This document shows positions 41,844 through 51,335 of a stretch of 64,000 nucleotides of DNA, piece by piece. The stretch is from Haloterrigena sp. KLK7 (lineage in GTDB: Archaea > Halobacteriota > Halobacteria > Halobacteriales > Natrialbaceae): NCBI RefSeq assembly GCF_037914945.1, contig NZ_CP149787.1, positions 2,418,001 through 2,482,000 of the forward strand. Reading direction: 5' to 3'. The translations under genes were made by a program, and so were the position numbers. The first letter of the stretch is position 1. Each line of letters starts with the position of its first letter. The notes under the pieces were generated by a model, which was not told where the DNA came from, ran no database searches, and saw only the letters and a program-made list of their open reading frames with translations.

Positions 41844-42773
41844 ATGACTCGACTGACTCGGCGTCGACTGCTCGGTGCGCTCTCGCTTTCGACCGGCGCG
41901 GGCGCGCTGTCGATCGCAGCGCGAGAGTTCGGTCCGTTCGCGTCGGATTCCGAGTCCGATTCGGACGCCGACGCGATTGCGTTCGACCCGGCCGTCGACG
42001 GATTCGGGTTCGATAACTACGCGACGCCCCCCGAGTCGCCGTCGCCGAGCGAGTTCATCTCCCGGAGCGACCTTCGGGACCGTTTGACGTCGGTCGTGAA
42101 CCCGTCGCTTCTCGACTGGGGCGGGCTCTCGCTGGACGGCGCGCTGCGGTCGGGGATCGGCGCGATCGTCGATCGGCTCCTCTCGAACGCCGACTGGTTG
42201 TTCGGGACGAAGGGGTACTGCTACGGCATGGCCGCAGTCGCGCAGTGGTACGCCGAAGTACCGACCGCCGTTCCCGTCGCCCGGGACTCGGCCAGCGAGA
42301 TAACCCGGATCGACGTGCCGGTCGACCGCTCCGCGACGCCCGTGCGGGACGATATCGAACGGTTTCATCGAAGCCAGTTCACCGATGTCAACTCGTGGGT
42401 GCAGCGGTGGCCGCTTCTCCGCCCGGAACGGATCGACTACCGGTCGCAGGCGCGCACGCTCCGCGACGCGATCGACGAGTACGGGTCAGCAGGGGTGACC
42501 ATTACCGGTGAAAACGTCGTCGAGGGCCACTACGTGCTCTGCTACGAGTACGACGAGGGCGACACCGACGTGACGTTCGCCGCCTACGATCCGAACGTCG
42601 CCGCGGACGAGTACGCGACAGCGGCGACGTCTCGGACCATCGGGATCGACACGTCCGCCGGCGAGCCGCTGCTAGGGTCGTACGCGGCGGAGTACGATCG
42701 GTTCCTCTTCACTCGCGAGGACCGAGTCACGAACGAGCAGGCCAGAGCGGACAGATCGGAACGGGGTCGATAG
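41844..42773 (+). CDS. Tat-exported protein with a possible papain-like cysteine-protease site
   Basis: A 309-residue protein. A Tat signal (RLTRRRLLGALSLSTGAGAL) is followed by a low-complexity Ser/Asp stretch, so it is exported. Three positions suggest a cysteine-peptidase fold: Cys in FGTKGYCYGMAAVAQWYAE (about residue 127), His in VVEGHYVLCYEYDEGD (about 238) and Asp/Asn in VTFAAYDPNVAADE (about 256). The order Cys-His-Asp fits papain/C39-like enzymes. No family name was recognised; a peptidase, transglutaminase or acyltransferase is possible. It is divergent from the helicase gene. Start 41844 is the first ATG of the frame. Confidence 0.8.
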   Translation: MTRLTRRRLLGALSLSTGAGALSIAAREFGPFASDSESDSDADAIAFDPAVDGFGFDNYATPPESPSPSEFISRSDLRDRLTSVVNPSLLDWGGLSLDGALRSGIGAIVDRLLSNADWLFGTKGYCYGMAAVAQWYAEVPTAVPVARDSASEITRIDVPVDRSATPVRDDIERFHRSQFTDVNSWVQRWPLLRPERIDYRSQARTLRDAIDEYGSAGVTITGENVVEGHYVLCYEYDEGDTDVTFAAYDPNVAADEYATAATSRTIGIDTSAGEPLLGSYAAEYDRFLFTREDRVTNEQARADRSERGR

Positions 42774-42805
42774 CGCCGATCGGATCGCGTTCGGCACTCC
42801 GTCGG

Positions 42806-43885
42806 TTACAGCTCCGTCACGACTTCCACGCCGCGGGTCTCGTAGTCGCTCATCGCGGCGAGCCGATCCGAGACGTCCTCGAGTCCCACGCGCCGCGTGA
42901 CCAGTTTCTTGGGCTCGAGACGGTCGCCTTCGATCATTCGAAGGAGCTCGTCGTACCGCGAGGGCGGCATCCCGCGGGAGCCGACGACGGTGACGTCCCA
43001 GCGGGTCAGCTCGTCCATCGGCAGCGAGACCTCCCCCTCCTCGGCGCTGGTCGTCAGCCCGATCTGAACGTGCGTCCCGCGAATGCGGAGGCAGTCGACG
43101 CTGTTGCGGCAGGTCTCGGCGCGGCCGAGCGCGTCGACGGAGACGTGGGCTCCGCCGTCGGTGATCGACTCGATCGCGGACGGGACGTCCGCCGCTCCGC
43201 CTCCGTCCTCGAGGGCCGACGCGTCGATCGTCTCCTCGGCGCCGAGGTCGGCGGCCATCCCGAGCGGTTCCTCGCGGACGTCGACGGCGATCACCCGTCC
43301 GCCCAGCGCGGTCGCGATCTGGACGGCCGCGAGGCCGAGGCCGCCGCAGCCGTGGACGGCGACCCAGTCGCCCGCGTCGATGTCGGCCCGGTGTGCGAGC
43401 GCGTGGAACGCCGTGACGTACCGACAGCCCAGCGCGGCGACCGCTTCCGGGGCGACCCCGTCGGGCAGCGTCGTGACATTGAACTCGGCGTGGGGGACGT
43501 GGACCTGTTCGGCGAACGCGCCGGGAACGCTCGACTCGAAGCCGAGCGCGTAGCCGTCCTCGCAGACGTTGCCGTGGCCGTTGCGACACTGGTAGCACGA
43601 CCCCTCGCCGAGGTTGAACGGGACGGCGACGCGGTCCCCGACCGCGAGCGCGTCGACGTCGTCGCCGACCCGCGCGACTCGGCCCGCGGGTTCGTGGCCC
43701 AGAATCTGTCCGAGCGGTACCTGATCGTCGGCCCACTCGCCGTGGCCCCGCCAGGCGTGCCAGTCGCTCCGGCAGATGCCGCAGGCCTCGACGTCGACGA
43801 CGACGCCGTGGGGTGCGAGTTCGGGCGGATCGACCGACTCGATCGACAGCGGTTCGCCGTAGGCCTCGAGCACAGCAGCGCGCAT
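42806..43885 (-). CDS. Zinc-dependent alcohol dehydrogenase (MDR family)
   Basis: A 359-residue medium-chain dehydrogenase. Catalytic zinc ligands are in EACGICRSDWHAW and GHEPAGRV (Cys and the usual downstream His/Glu), and the Rossmann motif is VHGCGGLGLAAVQIA. The structural-zinc loop has GEGSCYQCRNGHGNVC: only three of the four Cys remain, the first being Glu. The Gly/Glu replacement is seen in other haloarchaeal relatives (recall). It oxidises a primary or secondary alcohol; specificity is unknown. It converges with the Tat-exported protein gene and is divergent from the RNase Z-like gene. Confidence 0.9.
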   Translation of the reverse strand: MRAAVLEAYGEPLSIESVDPPELAPHGVVVDVEACGICRSDWHAWRGHGEWADDQVPLGQILGHEPAGRVARVGDDVDALAVGDRVAVPFNLGEGSCYQCRNGHGNVCEDGYALGFESSVPGAFAEQVHVPHAEFNVTTLPDGVAPEAVAALGCRYVTAFHALAHRADIDAGDWVAVHGCGGLGLAAVQIATALGGRVIAVDVREEPLGMAADLGAEETIDASALEDGGGAADVPSAIESITDGGAHVSVDALGRAETCRNSVDCLRIRGTHVQIGLTTSAEEGEVSLPMDELTRWDVTVVGSRGMPPSRYDELLRMIEGDRLEPKKLVTRRVGLEDVSDRLAAMSDYETRGVEVVTEL

Positions 43886-44007
43886 ACCGCCGCCAACGAG
43901 TGCGGGGGAGGTAATGGCTCCGACATGCGGTCCGCCAGCGGGCTCCCCGCCTACCGGGGCGAGCGGACAAGACTATGCTTATCGGTCAGGGCGTGCGAGA
44001 GTCCAGC

Positions 44008-44742
44008 ATGCGCGTCACCTTTCTCGGAAGCGGCAGCGCGATGCCGACCGGCGAGCGGTTCCAGACGGGGATCCTCGTCCAGAACGACGGCCGAACCCTG
44101 CTGATCGATTGCGGATCGGGCGTCCTCCACCGCCTCCAGCAGTCCGGCGTCGGCTACGAGAACGTCTCGAGCGTGCTCCTCACGCACCACCACCTCGACC
44201 ACGTCGCCGACCTGCTCCCGCTGATGAAGGCCCGCTGGCTCGCCGGCGAGGAGCACCTCGAGGTCGTCGGGCCACAGGGGACGAAGGCCCTGCTCGACGA
44301 CCTCCTCTCCGTCCACGAGTACATGCAGGGCAAACTCGACCTGCAGGTGCGGGAGGTCGTCGCCGGCGAGTTCTCCGTCGCGGGGTTCGACGTCTCGGCC
44401 TACGAGACGCGCCACTCGCTGCCCTGTCTCGCCTACCGGTTCGGCGATCTGTTCACCTTCAGCGGCGACAGCGAGGCCTTCCCGGGGTTGGCGAACTTCG
44501 CCGACGGCTCGGCCATTCTGGCCCACGACTGTTCGTTCCCCGACGACGTCGACGTCTCGAACCACCCCACGCCGGGGACGCTCGGCGAGGCGCTGGCCGG
44601 CCACGAGATCGGCCGCGTCTACCTGACCCACCTCTATCCGCACACGGACGGTCGCCACGACGAGATGCTCGAGTCGATCGGCGCCCGCTACGACGGCGAC
44701 GTCCGGTTCGCCGAGGACCTGAAGACGATCACGATCGAGTGA
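44008..44742 (+). CDS. Metallo-beta-lactamase fold hydrolase (RNase Z-like)
   Basis: A 244-residue MBL protein. Start MRVTFLGSGSAMPTGERFQT; the metal-binding H-x-H-x-D-H is VLLTHHHLDHVADLLPLM (about residues 54-71); further ligands appear in FTFSGDSEAFPG and ILAHDCSFPDD, and the last His is in VYLTHLYPH. The pattern and short length place it in the RNase Z/ElaC-like group, but it lacks the exosite flap of tRNase Z, so a tRNA role is unproven. The ATG at 44008 was chosen because it opens the family consensus; an upstream ATG at 43975 adds 11 residues. Confidence 0.87.
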   Translation: MRVTFLGSGSAMPTGERFQTGILVQNDGRTLLIDCGSGVLHRLQQSGVGYENVSSVLLTHHHLDHVADLLPLMKARWLAGEEHLEVVGPQGTKALLDDLLSVHEYMQGKLDLQVREVVAGEFSVAGFDVSAYETRHSLPCLAYRFGDLFTFSGDSEAFPGLANFADGSAILAHDCSFPDDVDVSNHPTPGTLGEALAGHEIGRVYLTHLYPHTDGRHDEMLESIGARYDGDVRFAEDLKTITIE

Positions 44743-44958
44743 GCGACTGATCGCTCGCGAGTGAGCGGCCGATCGCCCGCGAGCGGACGGTACTGCAGGC
44801 GAATCGCGGTCAACCGGCGACACGGCTTCGCGGTCGGATTTGCGATTCTTTCACATCCTGACAGGAACATCCGAACTGGTATATGGCCCAAGTTTGTAGG
44901 ATCATAACAACAGAATGGTCGCCAGAGTCGAAACGGTTGATTTCGGAGGCGAGATCGG

Positions 44959-47900
44959 ATGAGCGTGCCGGATAGGATCGCAGACGCGGTGACGAGTCAC
45001 TCGCTGATCGTCATCGCTGTACTCCTGCTCCTGACGGCGGCCGTCGGCGCCGGAATGCCGATGGTCGAACAATCCTCGTCGCTCGATCAGTTCGAGAGCG
45101 AGTCCGAGGAGGCGAAGGCCCTCGAGCGCATCCAGGGCAACTCCGAGGGCGGGATCGACCCCTACTTCGCGACGGAGGGCGACGAGAACACGACCAGCGT
45201 TCAGGTGATCGTCCGCGGTAACGGCGACAACGTCCTCACGCAGGAGTCGCTGGTCTCGTCGCTCGAGTTCCAACAGGAGCTCCGAACCGACGAGTCGATC
45301 AACGAGACGCTGGCGGAGAACCGGTCGATCACCGGCGTCGAGAACCTCGTCGCGTTCACCGCGATCAGCGGCGATCTCGCCGAACGAGAGGCGGTGCTCG
45401 AGAGCGGACTCAACGACACGCTGACGCTGCAGCGCGAGTACCTGAACGAGACCGCCGCCGGCGACGAGGAGGCGGCCGCCGAGACCGAAGCCGAGATCAA
45501 CGCCACGATCGAACAGTCGGCCGAAACGGCTGAACTCGACGACCAGCAGGCCGCCGAGTACGAGGAGTTGGTCCAGCAGGCTCGAGAGGTCGAGTCCGGC
45601 CGCTGGGAGATCGAACAGCAGACCGACGACTACGAGGCGAGCGAGGAGTACCGGAATCTGACCGCGAACCTCGAGCAGATTCGCCTCGGTGCGACGACCG
45701 GGATCTTCGAAGCCGAATACGCGCAGCTACAGGAGGGTACCGTCCCGCTCGAGGAGCAGATCGCGGCCCTCGAGAGCCTCGACGACGAGGCGTACGAGCG
45801 GGTCCTCGTGCAGACGCTCTCGGACGACGGTAGCGGGGAGAACGTCGCGCTCGCGCTGATGCCCTCCTCCTACGAACCGGGCAGTACCGAGGCCGAGACG
45901 CGGATGACGTCGGTGACGCAGGCGACCGCGAGTGAGACGACGGGCGGCGGGATGGGCGGCGGTGCGATCAGCGATCGAATCGTCGAGAGCCAACTCGAGA
46001 TCCGCGACCTCGCGAACGCCCAGGACGAGGACTACATCGTCTTCGGGGGCGGAGTCATCACCGACGAGATCGACCGTTCGATGGGCGACAGCCTCGCCAT
46101 CGTCGGTCCGTTCGCCCTGCTGTTCGTCGTCGTCGCCCTGCTGATCGCTTACCGGGACCTGATCGACATCGTGCTGGGCGTCGTCGGCATCGTCGCGGTG
46201 CTCGTCTGGACGTTCGGCTTCATGGGCTGGGCCGATATCGCGTTCAACCAGATGTTCGTCGCGGTGCCGGTCCTGTTGATCGGGCTCTCGATCGACTACG
46301 CGATCCACGTCTTCATGCGTCATCGAGAGCAACGCGAGGAAGACGGACGGACCGGGTCCGTCCGCGGCTCGATGAAGATCGCGCTGGCCGGCGTCGGCGC
46401 CGCGCTCCTCTGGGTGACGGCGACGACCGTCATCGGCTTCCTCTCGAACCTCGTCAGTCCGATCGGCCCCATTCGGGAGTTCGGGATCGTCAGCTCCGTC
46501 GGGATCGTCGCCGCGCTGATCATCTTCGGCGCGCTGATCCCCGCGATGAAGGTCGAACTCGACGAGTTCCTCGAGTCGCGCGGCTTCGACCGGCGCAAGC
46601 GCGCGTTCGGGACCGGCGGCGGTCGCTTCAGCGAGGTGCTGACAGTCGGCTCGACGGCCGCCCGGAAGGCGCCGCTGGTCGTCCTCGTCCTCGTCGTCCT
46701 GCTCTCGGTAGGCGGGGTCTACGGCGCGACGCAGGTCGACACCAGCTTCCAGGAGGAGGACTTCCTCGCGGAGAGCCCGCCGGCGTGGACCGATAACCTG
46801 CCGGGCGGGATGAGCCCCGGCGAGTACCAGGCCAAGGACGATCTCGACTTCGTCAACCAGCACTTCCAGCGCGAGGACAGCCAGGCCCAGATCCTCGTCG
46901 AGAGCGACGGCGGCGGCGTCGACGACCCCGAACTGCTCGCGGCGATCAACGAGACGCGCGACGACGCCGCGGAGAGCGACGTCGTCTACACGATGGCGAA
47001 CGGCGACGCCGACGTGCGGGATCCGCTGTCGACGATGGAGTCCGTCGCCGCGCAGAACGAGTCGTTCAACGAGTCGTTCCGGGCGGCCGACACCGACGGC
47101 GACGGCGTCCCCGACGAGAACGTCTCGGCGCTGTACGACCAGCTGTTCGAGACCGACGAGGAGGCCGCGAGTCAGGTCCTCCACCGGACCGACGACGGCG
47201 AGTACGACGCTGCACGGATGGTCATCGGGATCGAGGGCGGCGCCAGCGCCGCCGACACGACCAGCGAGATGCGCACGTTCGCCGACGACATCGAAGACGA
47301 CAGCGACGGCCGCTGGACCGCCATCGCGACCGGCGATCCGATCGTCAGCCACATCGTCGAGCAGGACCTGCTGAACACCGTCCTCGAGAGCCTGCTGATC
47401 ACGCTCGTGGCCGTGTTCGTCTTCCTGTCGGCCGCCTACTGGCTGACCGGCGACAGCGCGGCGCTGGGCGCCGTGACCCTGCTGCCGGTCGCGTTCACCG
47501 TCAGCTGGATCCTGGGGACGATGTACCTCATCGGCATGCCCTTCAACGTGCTCACGGGGATGATCACGAGCCTCACGATCGGGCTCGGCGTCGCCTACAG
47601 CATCCACGTCAGCGACCGCTACACGCTCGAGCTCGAGCGCCAGGGCAACGTCTGGGCGGCGCTGCGGACGACCGTCACCGGCACCGGCGGCGCGCTGCTC
47701 GGCAGCGCGGCGACGACCGTCGGCGGCTTCGGGACGCTCGCCTTCGCCATCCTGCCTGCGCTGCGCCAGTTCGGGATCATCACCGGGCTGACGATCACCT
47801 ACGCGTTCCTCGCCAGCGTCATCGTCCTGCCGTCGCTGCTGGTGCTGTGGACGCGGTACTTCGGTCCCGACGTCTCGTTCGACGCGCCGGGATCGCCCGC

Positions 47901-47994
47901 CGGAACGGCGACCGCGAGCGACGGCGGCCGCGAGACCGAAACGGACGTGGCGACCGACGCGAGAGACGGAGACGATTCGGAGGGAGAGGAGTGA
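44959..47994 (+). CDS. RND/MMPL-family transporter
   Basis: A 1011-residue RND-type efflux protein with 11-12 TM helices: one at residues 14-35 (LIVIAVLLLLTAAVGAGMPM), an external loop of 330 residues with a coiled region (EEAAAETEAEINATIEQSAE), then a helix bundle (GPFALLFVVVALLIAYRDLI to ALIPAMKVELDEFLES), a second long loop, and a second bundle after residue 805. The paired signatures GLSIDYAIHVFMRH and GLGVAYSIHVSDRY mark the internal duplication. It may export lipid or hydrophobic compounds. GGAGG lies 9 bases before the ATG at 44959. It overlaps the TrmB-type regulator gene by four bases (GTGA), so that protein probably controls it. Confidence 0.92.
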   Translation: MSVPDRIADAVTSHSLIVIAVLLLLTAAVGAGMPMVEQSSSLDQFESESEEAKALERIQGNSEGGIDPYFATEGDENTTSVQVIVRGNGDNVLTQESLVSSLEFQQELRTDESINETLAENRSITGVENLVAFTAISGDLAEREAVLESGLNDTLTLQREYLNETAAGDEEAAAETEAEINATIEQSAETAELDDQQAAEYEELVQQAREVESGRWEIEQQTDDYEASEEYRNLTANLEQIRLGATTGIFEAEYAQLQEGTVPLEEQIAALESLDDEAYERVLVQTLSDDGSGENVALALMPSSYEPGSTEAETRMTSVTQATASETTGGGMGGGAISDRIVESQLEIRDLANAQDEDYIVFGGGVITDEIDRSMGDSLAIVGPFALLFVVVALLIAYRDLIDIVLGVVGIVAVLVWTFGFMGWADIAFNQMFVAVPVLLIGLSIDYAIHVFMRHREQREEDGRTGSVRGSMKIALAGVGAALLWVTATTVIGFLSNLVSPIGPIREFGIVSSVGIVAALIIFGALIPAMKVELDEFLESRGFDRRKRAFGTGGGRFSEVLTVGSTAARKAPLVVLVLVVLLSVGGVYGATQVDTSFQEEDFLAESPPAWTDNLPGGMSPGEYQAKDDLDFVNQHFQREDSQAQILVESDGGGVDDPELLAAINETRDDAAESDVVYTMANGDADVRDPLSTMESVAAQNESFNESFRAADTDGDGVPDENVSALYDQLFETDEEAASQVLHRTDDGEYDAARMVIGIEGGASAADTTSEMRTFADDIEDDSDGRWTAIATGDPIVSHIVEQDLLNTVLESLLITLVAVFVFLSAAYWLTGDSAALGAVTLLPVAFTVSWILGTMYLIGMPFNVLTGMITSLTIGLGVAYSIHVSDRYTLELERQGNVWAALRTTVTGTGGALLGSAATTVGGFGTLAFAILPALRQFGIITGLTITYAFLASVIVLPSLLVLWTRYFGPDVSFDAPGSPAGTATASDGGRETETDVATDARDGDDSEGEE

Positions 47995-48752
47995 CGACCG
48001 ACGAGAGTGAGGCCGTCGACGCGTTCGAGCGCCTCGGACTCACCAGCTACGAGGCCAAGGTCTTCATCGCCTTACACCGGCTGGGGTCCGGCGCGGCGCG
48101 CGACGTCGCCGACGTGACCGACGTGCCCCGCTCGCAGGTGTACAGCGTCGCCGAGAGTCTGGAGAACCGGGGGCTGCTCGAGATCCAGCAGTCGAACCCG
48201 ATCCGCTATCGGCCGGTGAGCATCGAGGAGGCCCAACAGACCCTCGAGGACCGGTTCGAACGCGAACGGGAACGGGCGTTCGACTACGTCGACGCGGTCA
48301 AACAGGAGGCGACGAGCGAGGAGACCCAGGAGGACATCTGGACCGTTCGGAGCCGCGAGCGCGTCGACGACCGCGCCGTCGACCTCCTCTCGGGGGCGAC
48401 CGAGAAGATCGTCATCGGGATGCGGCTCCCGGAACTGCTCACGGAATCGATCGTCCGGACCCTCGAGGAACGCGCCGCGGCCGGCGTCTCGGTGATCGCG
48501 ATCAGTCGGACCGACGAGATCCGGGAGCGACTCGACGCCGTCGACGGCGTCGACGTCGAGACGCCGCCAGCCTATCGAGAGGGCGACCAGCGATCGGGAC
48601 GCATCGTCATCGCCGACGACGACGGGATCCTGTTGAGCGTGGTCGACGACGACGGGAGCGAAACGGCGATCTGGAGTTCGGGATCGCTGTTCGCCTCCGT
48701 GTTGATCCAGTTGATCGACGCCAGCGACGAACTGCGACACGACCCCGAGTAA
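47991..48752 (+). CDS. TrmB-family transcriptional regulator
   Basis: A 253-residue protein starting at GTG 47991 inside the RND stop. Residues 10-80 hold the TrmB winged helix (LGLTSYEAKVFIALHRLGSGAARDV, VPRSQVYSVAESLENRGLLEI). The C-terminal part (VRSRERVDDRAVDLLSGATEKIVIG onwards) is a phospholipase-D-like/sensor domain (ERAAAGVSVIAISRTDEI). Translational coupling to the RND transporter suggests it responds to a transported substrate. No other start fits the frame; GTG is common in haloarchaea. Confidence 0.9.
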   Translation: MTTDESEAVDAFERLGLTSYEAKVFIALHRLGSGAARDVADVTDVPRSQVYSVAESLENRGLLEIQQSNPIRYRPVSIEEAQQTLEDRFERERERAFDYVDAVKQEATSEETQEDIWTVRSRERVDDRAVDLLSGATEKIVIGMRLPELLTESIVRTLEERAAAGVSVIAISRTDEIRERLDAVDGVDVETPPAYREGDQRSGRIVIADDDGILLSVVDDDGSETAIWSSGSLFASVLIQLIDASDELRHDPE

Positions 48753-48779
48753 CGTCACGCCGGCGCTCGGTTTTCGCCG

Positions 48780-48850
48780 CTACTCGAGTCGATACCGTAC
48801 CAGCGCCGCGATCTCGTCGAGATTCGACGGCTGCTGGCCCGGGGGAACTC
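48780..48850 (-). pseudogene. Decayed copy of the pelota (pelA) 3' end
   Basis: Read on the minus strand the frame gives PPGQQPSNLDEIAALVRYRLE and a TAG stop (48780-48782). The intact pelota gene ends [21 protein letters not shown] with TGA (51336-51338). The nucleotide alignment of about 70 bp is roughly 85% identical by eye, with a one-base deletion just upstream of PPGQQ. Both copies have the same orientation and flank the GH3 gene, so the interval 48.78-51.34 kb looks inserted at the 3' end of pelA. Confidence 0.75.
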
Positions 48851-49017
48851 CGGAACCTTCGCCGCTCTCTCTCTCGTTTCGTCCCGTTCCACGCCGCGGC
48901 ACCAATTTTTCACTCGAATTATTGTAAATGCAGGATATCGTCCGATAGATCTATGATCGATCGAGATTTCCACTTACAATCGATTATTATGTATAATATT
49001 TATTATATTTATGGATT

Positions 49018-49033
49018 GTGGGCGTTCGCCCAC
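49018..49033. promoter_or_regulatory. Hairpin upstream of the GH3 gene
   Basis: GTGGGCG-TT-CGCCCAC, a perfect 7-bp stem in an AT-rich leader about 60 bp before the GH3 ATG. It may be an operator or part of the inserted element. Confidence 0.4.
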
Positions 49034-49090
49034 CGTGATTCGGGAGTGAGATAATATTTATCACGATAGTAAATCCCACAGTGCCGATCA

Positions 49091-51319
49091 ATGGCACGGA
49101 ACAACCGAACCGACGATGATGACGAAGCCGATCCGATCGACTATCCGCGTCGATCGGTGTTACGAGCGGGAAGTATCGCCTCAGTGGCCGCACTGGGGCT
49201 CTCGGCGACCGGTCTCGGGACGAGCGACGACGGAGACGGAGGCGGAGACGATATCACGGCGCTCGTCGACGAGTTGACCCTCGAGGAGAAACTCCAGTTA
49301 GTCCAGGGAGAAGGGTTCTCCGAACAGGTCGACGGCGAGCAGGTCGCGACCGGGTACGTACAGCCGATCGAGCGCCTCGGGATTCCGTCGTTCGAGATGA
49401 TCGACGGTCCCGCCGGTGTCGCCCCGCCACCGGAGCGAGAGGCCACCGCCTTTCCCGCGCCGATATCGCAGGCGTCGACGTGGAACACGGACCTGCTCCG
49501 CCGGTTCGGCGTCGCGCTCGGAGCGGAAGCGAAGTCCGACCGCTGGGATATGGACGTCATGCTCGCACCCGGGGTCAACATCACTCGCGTTCCGCAGGGC
49601 GGGCGGACCTTCGAGTACTTCGGCGAGGATCCCCACCTCACGTCGCGCGCAGCGGTCGAGATCATCGAGGGCGTCCAGTCCGAAGACGTCATCGCGACGG
49701 TCAAACACTATGCGGTCAACAACTGGGAAGGGAACCGACACACCGTCAGCGCGAATATCGACGACCGACCGCTACGCGAGATCTATCTGCCGGCGTTCAG
49801 AGCCGCCGTCGAGGAGGCCGAGGTCGGCTCGGTCATGTCGGCGTACAACCGGGTCAACGGGACGTACGCCAGCGAGCACCACCGTCTCCTGACCGATATC
49901 CTGAAAGAGGAGTGGGAGTTCGACGGCTACGTCGTCTCCGACTGGTGGGCGACCCAGAGCGCGGCTCCCTCGGCGAACGCGGGCCTCGACCTCGAGATGC
50001 CCGGCGGCGGGGGCTTCGGCGATCCGTACTCGGGCGAGTACTTCGGCGACGACCTTCGGCAGGCGGTCGAGGACGGCGAGGTCAGCGAGGCGACGATCGA
50101 CGAGATGGTCACCAGGATTCTCGCCACTCGAGCCCGGTTCGGGCAACTCGAGGGCGACCGGGACCCGGGTGCGATCGACACGCCCGAACACCGGGCCCTC
50201 GCCCGACAGCTCGCCACGGAGGGGTCCGTCCTGCTGAAGAACGAGGCGGAGGTGCTGCCGATCGACGCGGGAGCGATCGACTCGATCGCGGTCGTCGGTC
50301 GCGCGGCCGACGAAGCGACGACCGGCGGTGGCGGCAGTTCGCAGGTCGTCCCGTCCTACGCCGTCAGCCCCCTCGAGGGCGTTCGGGAACGAGTCGGCGA
50401 CGACGCGAGCGTCGAGCACGTGGGTGCCGACGGAGACGACGCCGTTGTCGACATCGACGAGGCCGCCGCCGCTGCCGAGGAGACGGACGTCGCGCTGGTG
50501 TTCGTCGACCGACCGGCGACCGAGGGCGACGATCAGGAACACCTCGACCTCCCGGGCAACCAGGCGGAGCTGATCGAGCGCGTCGCCGGGGCGAACGACC
50601 GCACCGTAGTCGTCCTGAACACCGGTGCGCCGACGATCATGCCGTGGATCGATTGCGTCCCCAGTGTGCTCCAGTCGTGGTTCCCCGGCCAAGAGGACGG
50701 GACCGCCACGGCCTCGCTGCTGTTCGGCGATGCGACCCCGTCCGGAAAGCTCCCGATCACGTTCGCGGAGCGCGAGGCCGACTATCCGGCCACCGAGGAA
50801 TCGGAGTATCCCGGCACCGACCGCGGCGACGGCTACCCGGTCGCCGACTACACGGAGGGAATCTTCGTCGGCTACCGCTACTTCGACGAACACGACATCG
50901 AGCCGCTGTTCCCGTTCGGCCACGGCGAGTCCTACACCGAGTTCGAGTACTCGAACCTGCGGGTAAACCCCGGTCGCGTCGATCCCGACGGGACGGTGAA
51001 CGTCGTCGTTCACGTCGAGAACGTCGGCGACCGCGAGGGTGCCGAGGTCGTCCAGGCCTACGTCGAGGACCGCGAGGCGAGCGTCGATCGACCGCCGAAG
51101 GAACTCGCGGGCTTCGAGAAGGTCCGGTTGAAACCGGGCCAGCGGCGCGCGGTGACGATCCAGATCGACGCGGACGACCTCGCGTTCTACGACGAGGACG
51201 CGGGCGAGTGGACGCTCGAACCCGGTCCGTTCGCGGTCCGCGTCGGACGCTCCGCCGGCGATATCCGACTGCAGGAGTGTTTCGAGGTGGCAGCGAAGCC
51301 GCCGGAGCGCGACGGCTAG
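49091..51319 (+). CDS. Glycoside hydrolase family 3 (beta-glucosidase-like), Tat-exported
   Basis: A 742-residue GH3 enzyme. A Tat signal (RRSVLRAGSIASVAALGLS) indicates export. The catalytic (alpha/beta)8 barrel has GFSEQVDGEQVATGYVQPI, GVNITRVPQGGRTFEYFGEDPH, TVKHYAVNNWEGNRH and the nucleophile Asp in FDGYVVSDWWATQ; the second domain holds the catalytic acid/base region (around DYPATEESEYPGTD), and a fibronectin-III-like domain (YTEFEYSNLRVNP to VGRSAGDI) ends the protein. It likely releases glucose from beta-glucosides or xylosides outside the cell. Sequence flanks (pelota relic, AT-rich leader) suggest recent acquisition. The start at 49091 is well supported by the Tat signal. Confidence 0.95.
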   Translation: MARNNRTDDDDEADPIDYPRRSVLRAGSIASVAALGLSATGLGTSDDGDGGGDDITALVDELTLEEKLQLVQGEGFSEQVDGEQVATGYVQPIERLGIPSFEMIDGPAGVAPPPEREATAFPAPISQASTWNTDLLRRFGVALGAEAKSDRWDMDVMLAPGVNITRVPQGGRTFEYFGEDPHLTSRAAVEIIEGVQSEDVIATVKHYAVNNWEGNRHTVSANIDDRPLREIYLPAFRAAVEEAEVGSVMSAYNRVNGTYASEHHRLLTDILKEEWEFDGYVVSDWWATQSAAPSANAGLDLEMPGGGGFGDPYSGEYFGDDLRQAVEDGEVSEATIDEMVTRILATRARFGQLEGDRDPGAIDTPEHRALARQLATEGSVLLKNEAEVLPIDAGAIDSIAVVGRAADEATTGGGGSSQVVPSYAVSPLEGVRERVGDDASVEHVGADGDDAVVDIDEAAAAAEETDVALVFVDRPATEGDDQEHLDLPGNQAELIERVAGANDRTVVVLNTGAPTIMPWIDCVPSVLQSWFPGQEDGTATASLLFGDATPSGKLPITFAEREADYPATEESEYPGTDRGDGYPVADYTEGIFVGYRYFDEHDIEPLFPFGHGESYTEFEYSNLRVNPGRVDPDGTVNVVVHVENVGDREGAEVVQAYVEDREASVDRPPKELAGFEKVRLKPGQRRAVTIQIDADDLAFYDEDAGEWTLEPGPFAVRVGRSAGDIRLQECFEVAAKPPERDG

Positions 51320-51335
51320 CCGACCGACGGCGGAC

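Larger units (their letters stand above)
48753..49090. other. Inter-gene region with pelota relic and AT-rich GH3 leader
   Basis: A 338-bp gap. From 48780 to about 48850 it holds a decayed copy of the pelota 3' end (separate entry). From 48900 to 49080 it is strongly AT-rich with a hairpin GTGGGCG-TT-CGCCCAC (49018-49033), several TATA-like runs and the probable promoter of the GH3 gene. Confidence 0.6.

Noticed and set aside
45727-47607. 626-codon minus-strand open frame
   Set aside because: Shadow of the RND transporter; rich in Arg/Asp/Gln runs, no start context.
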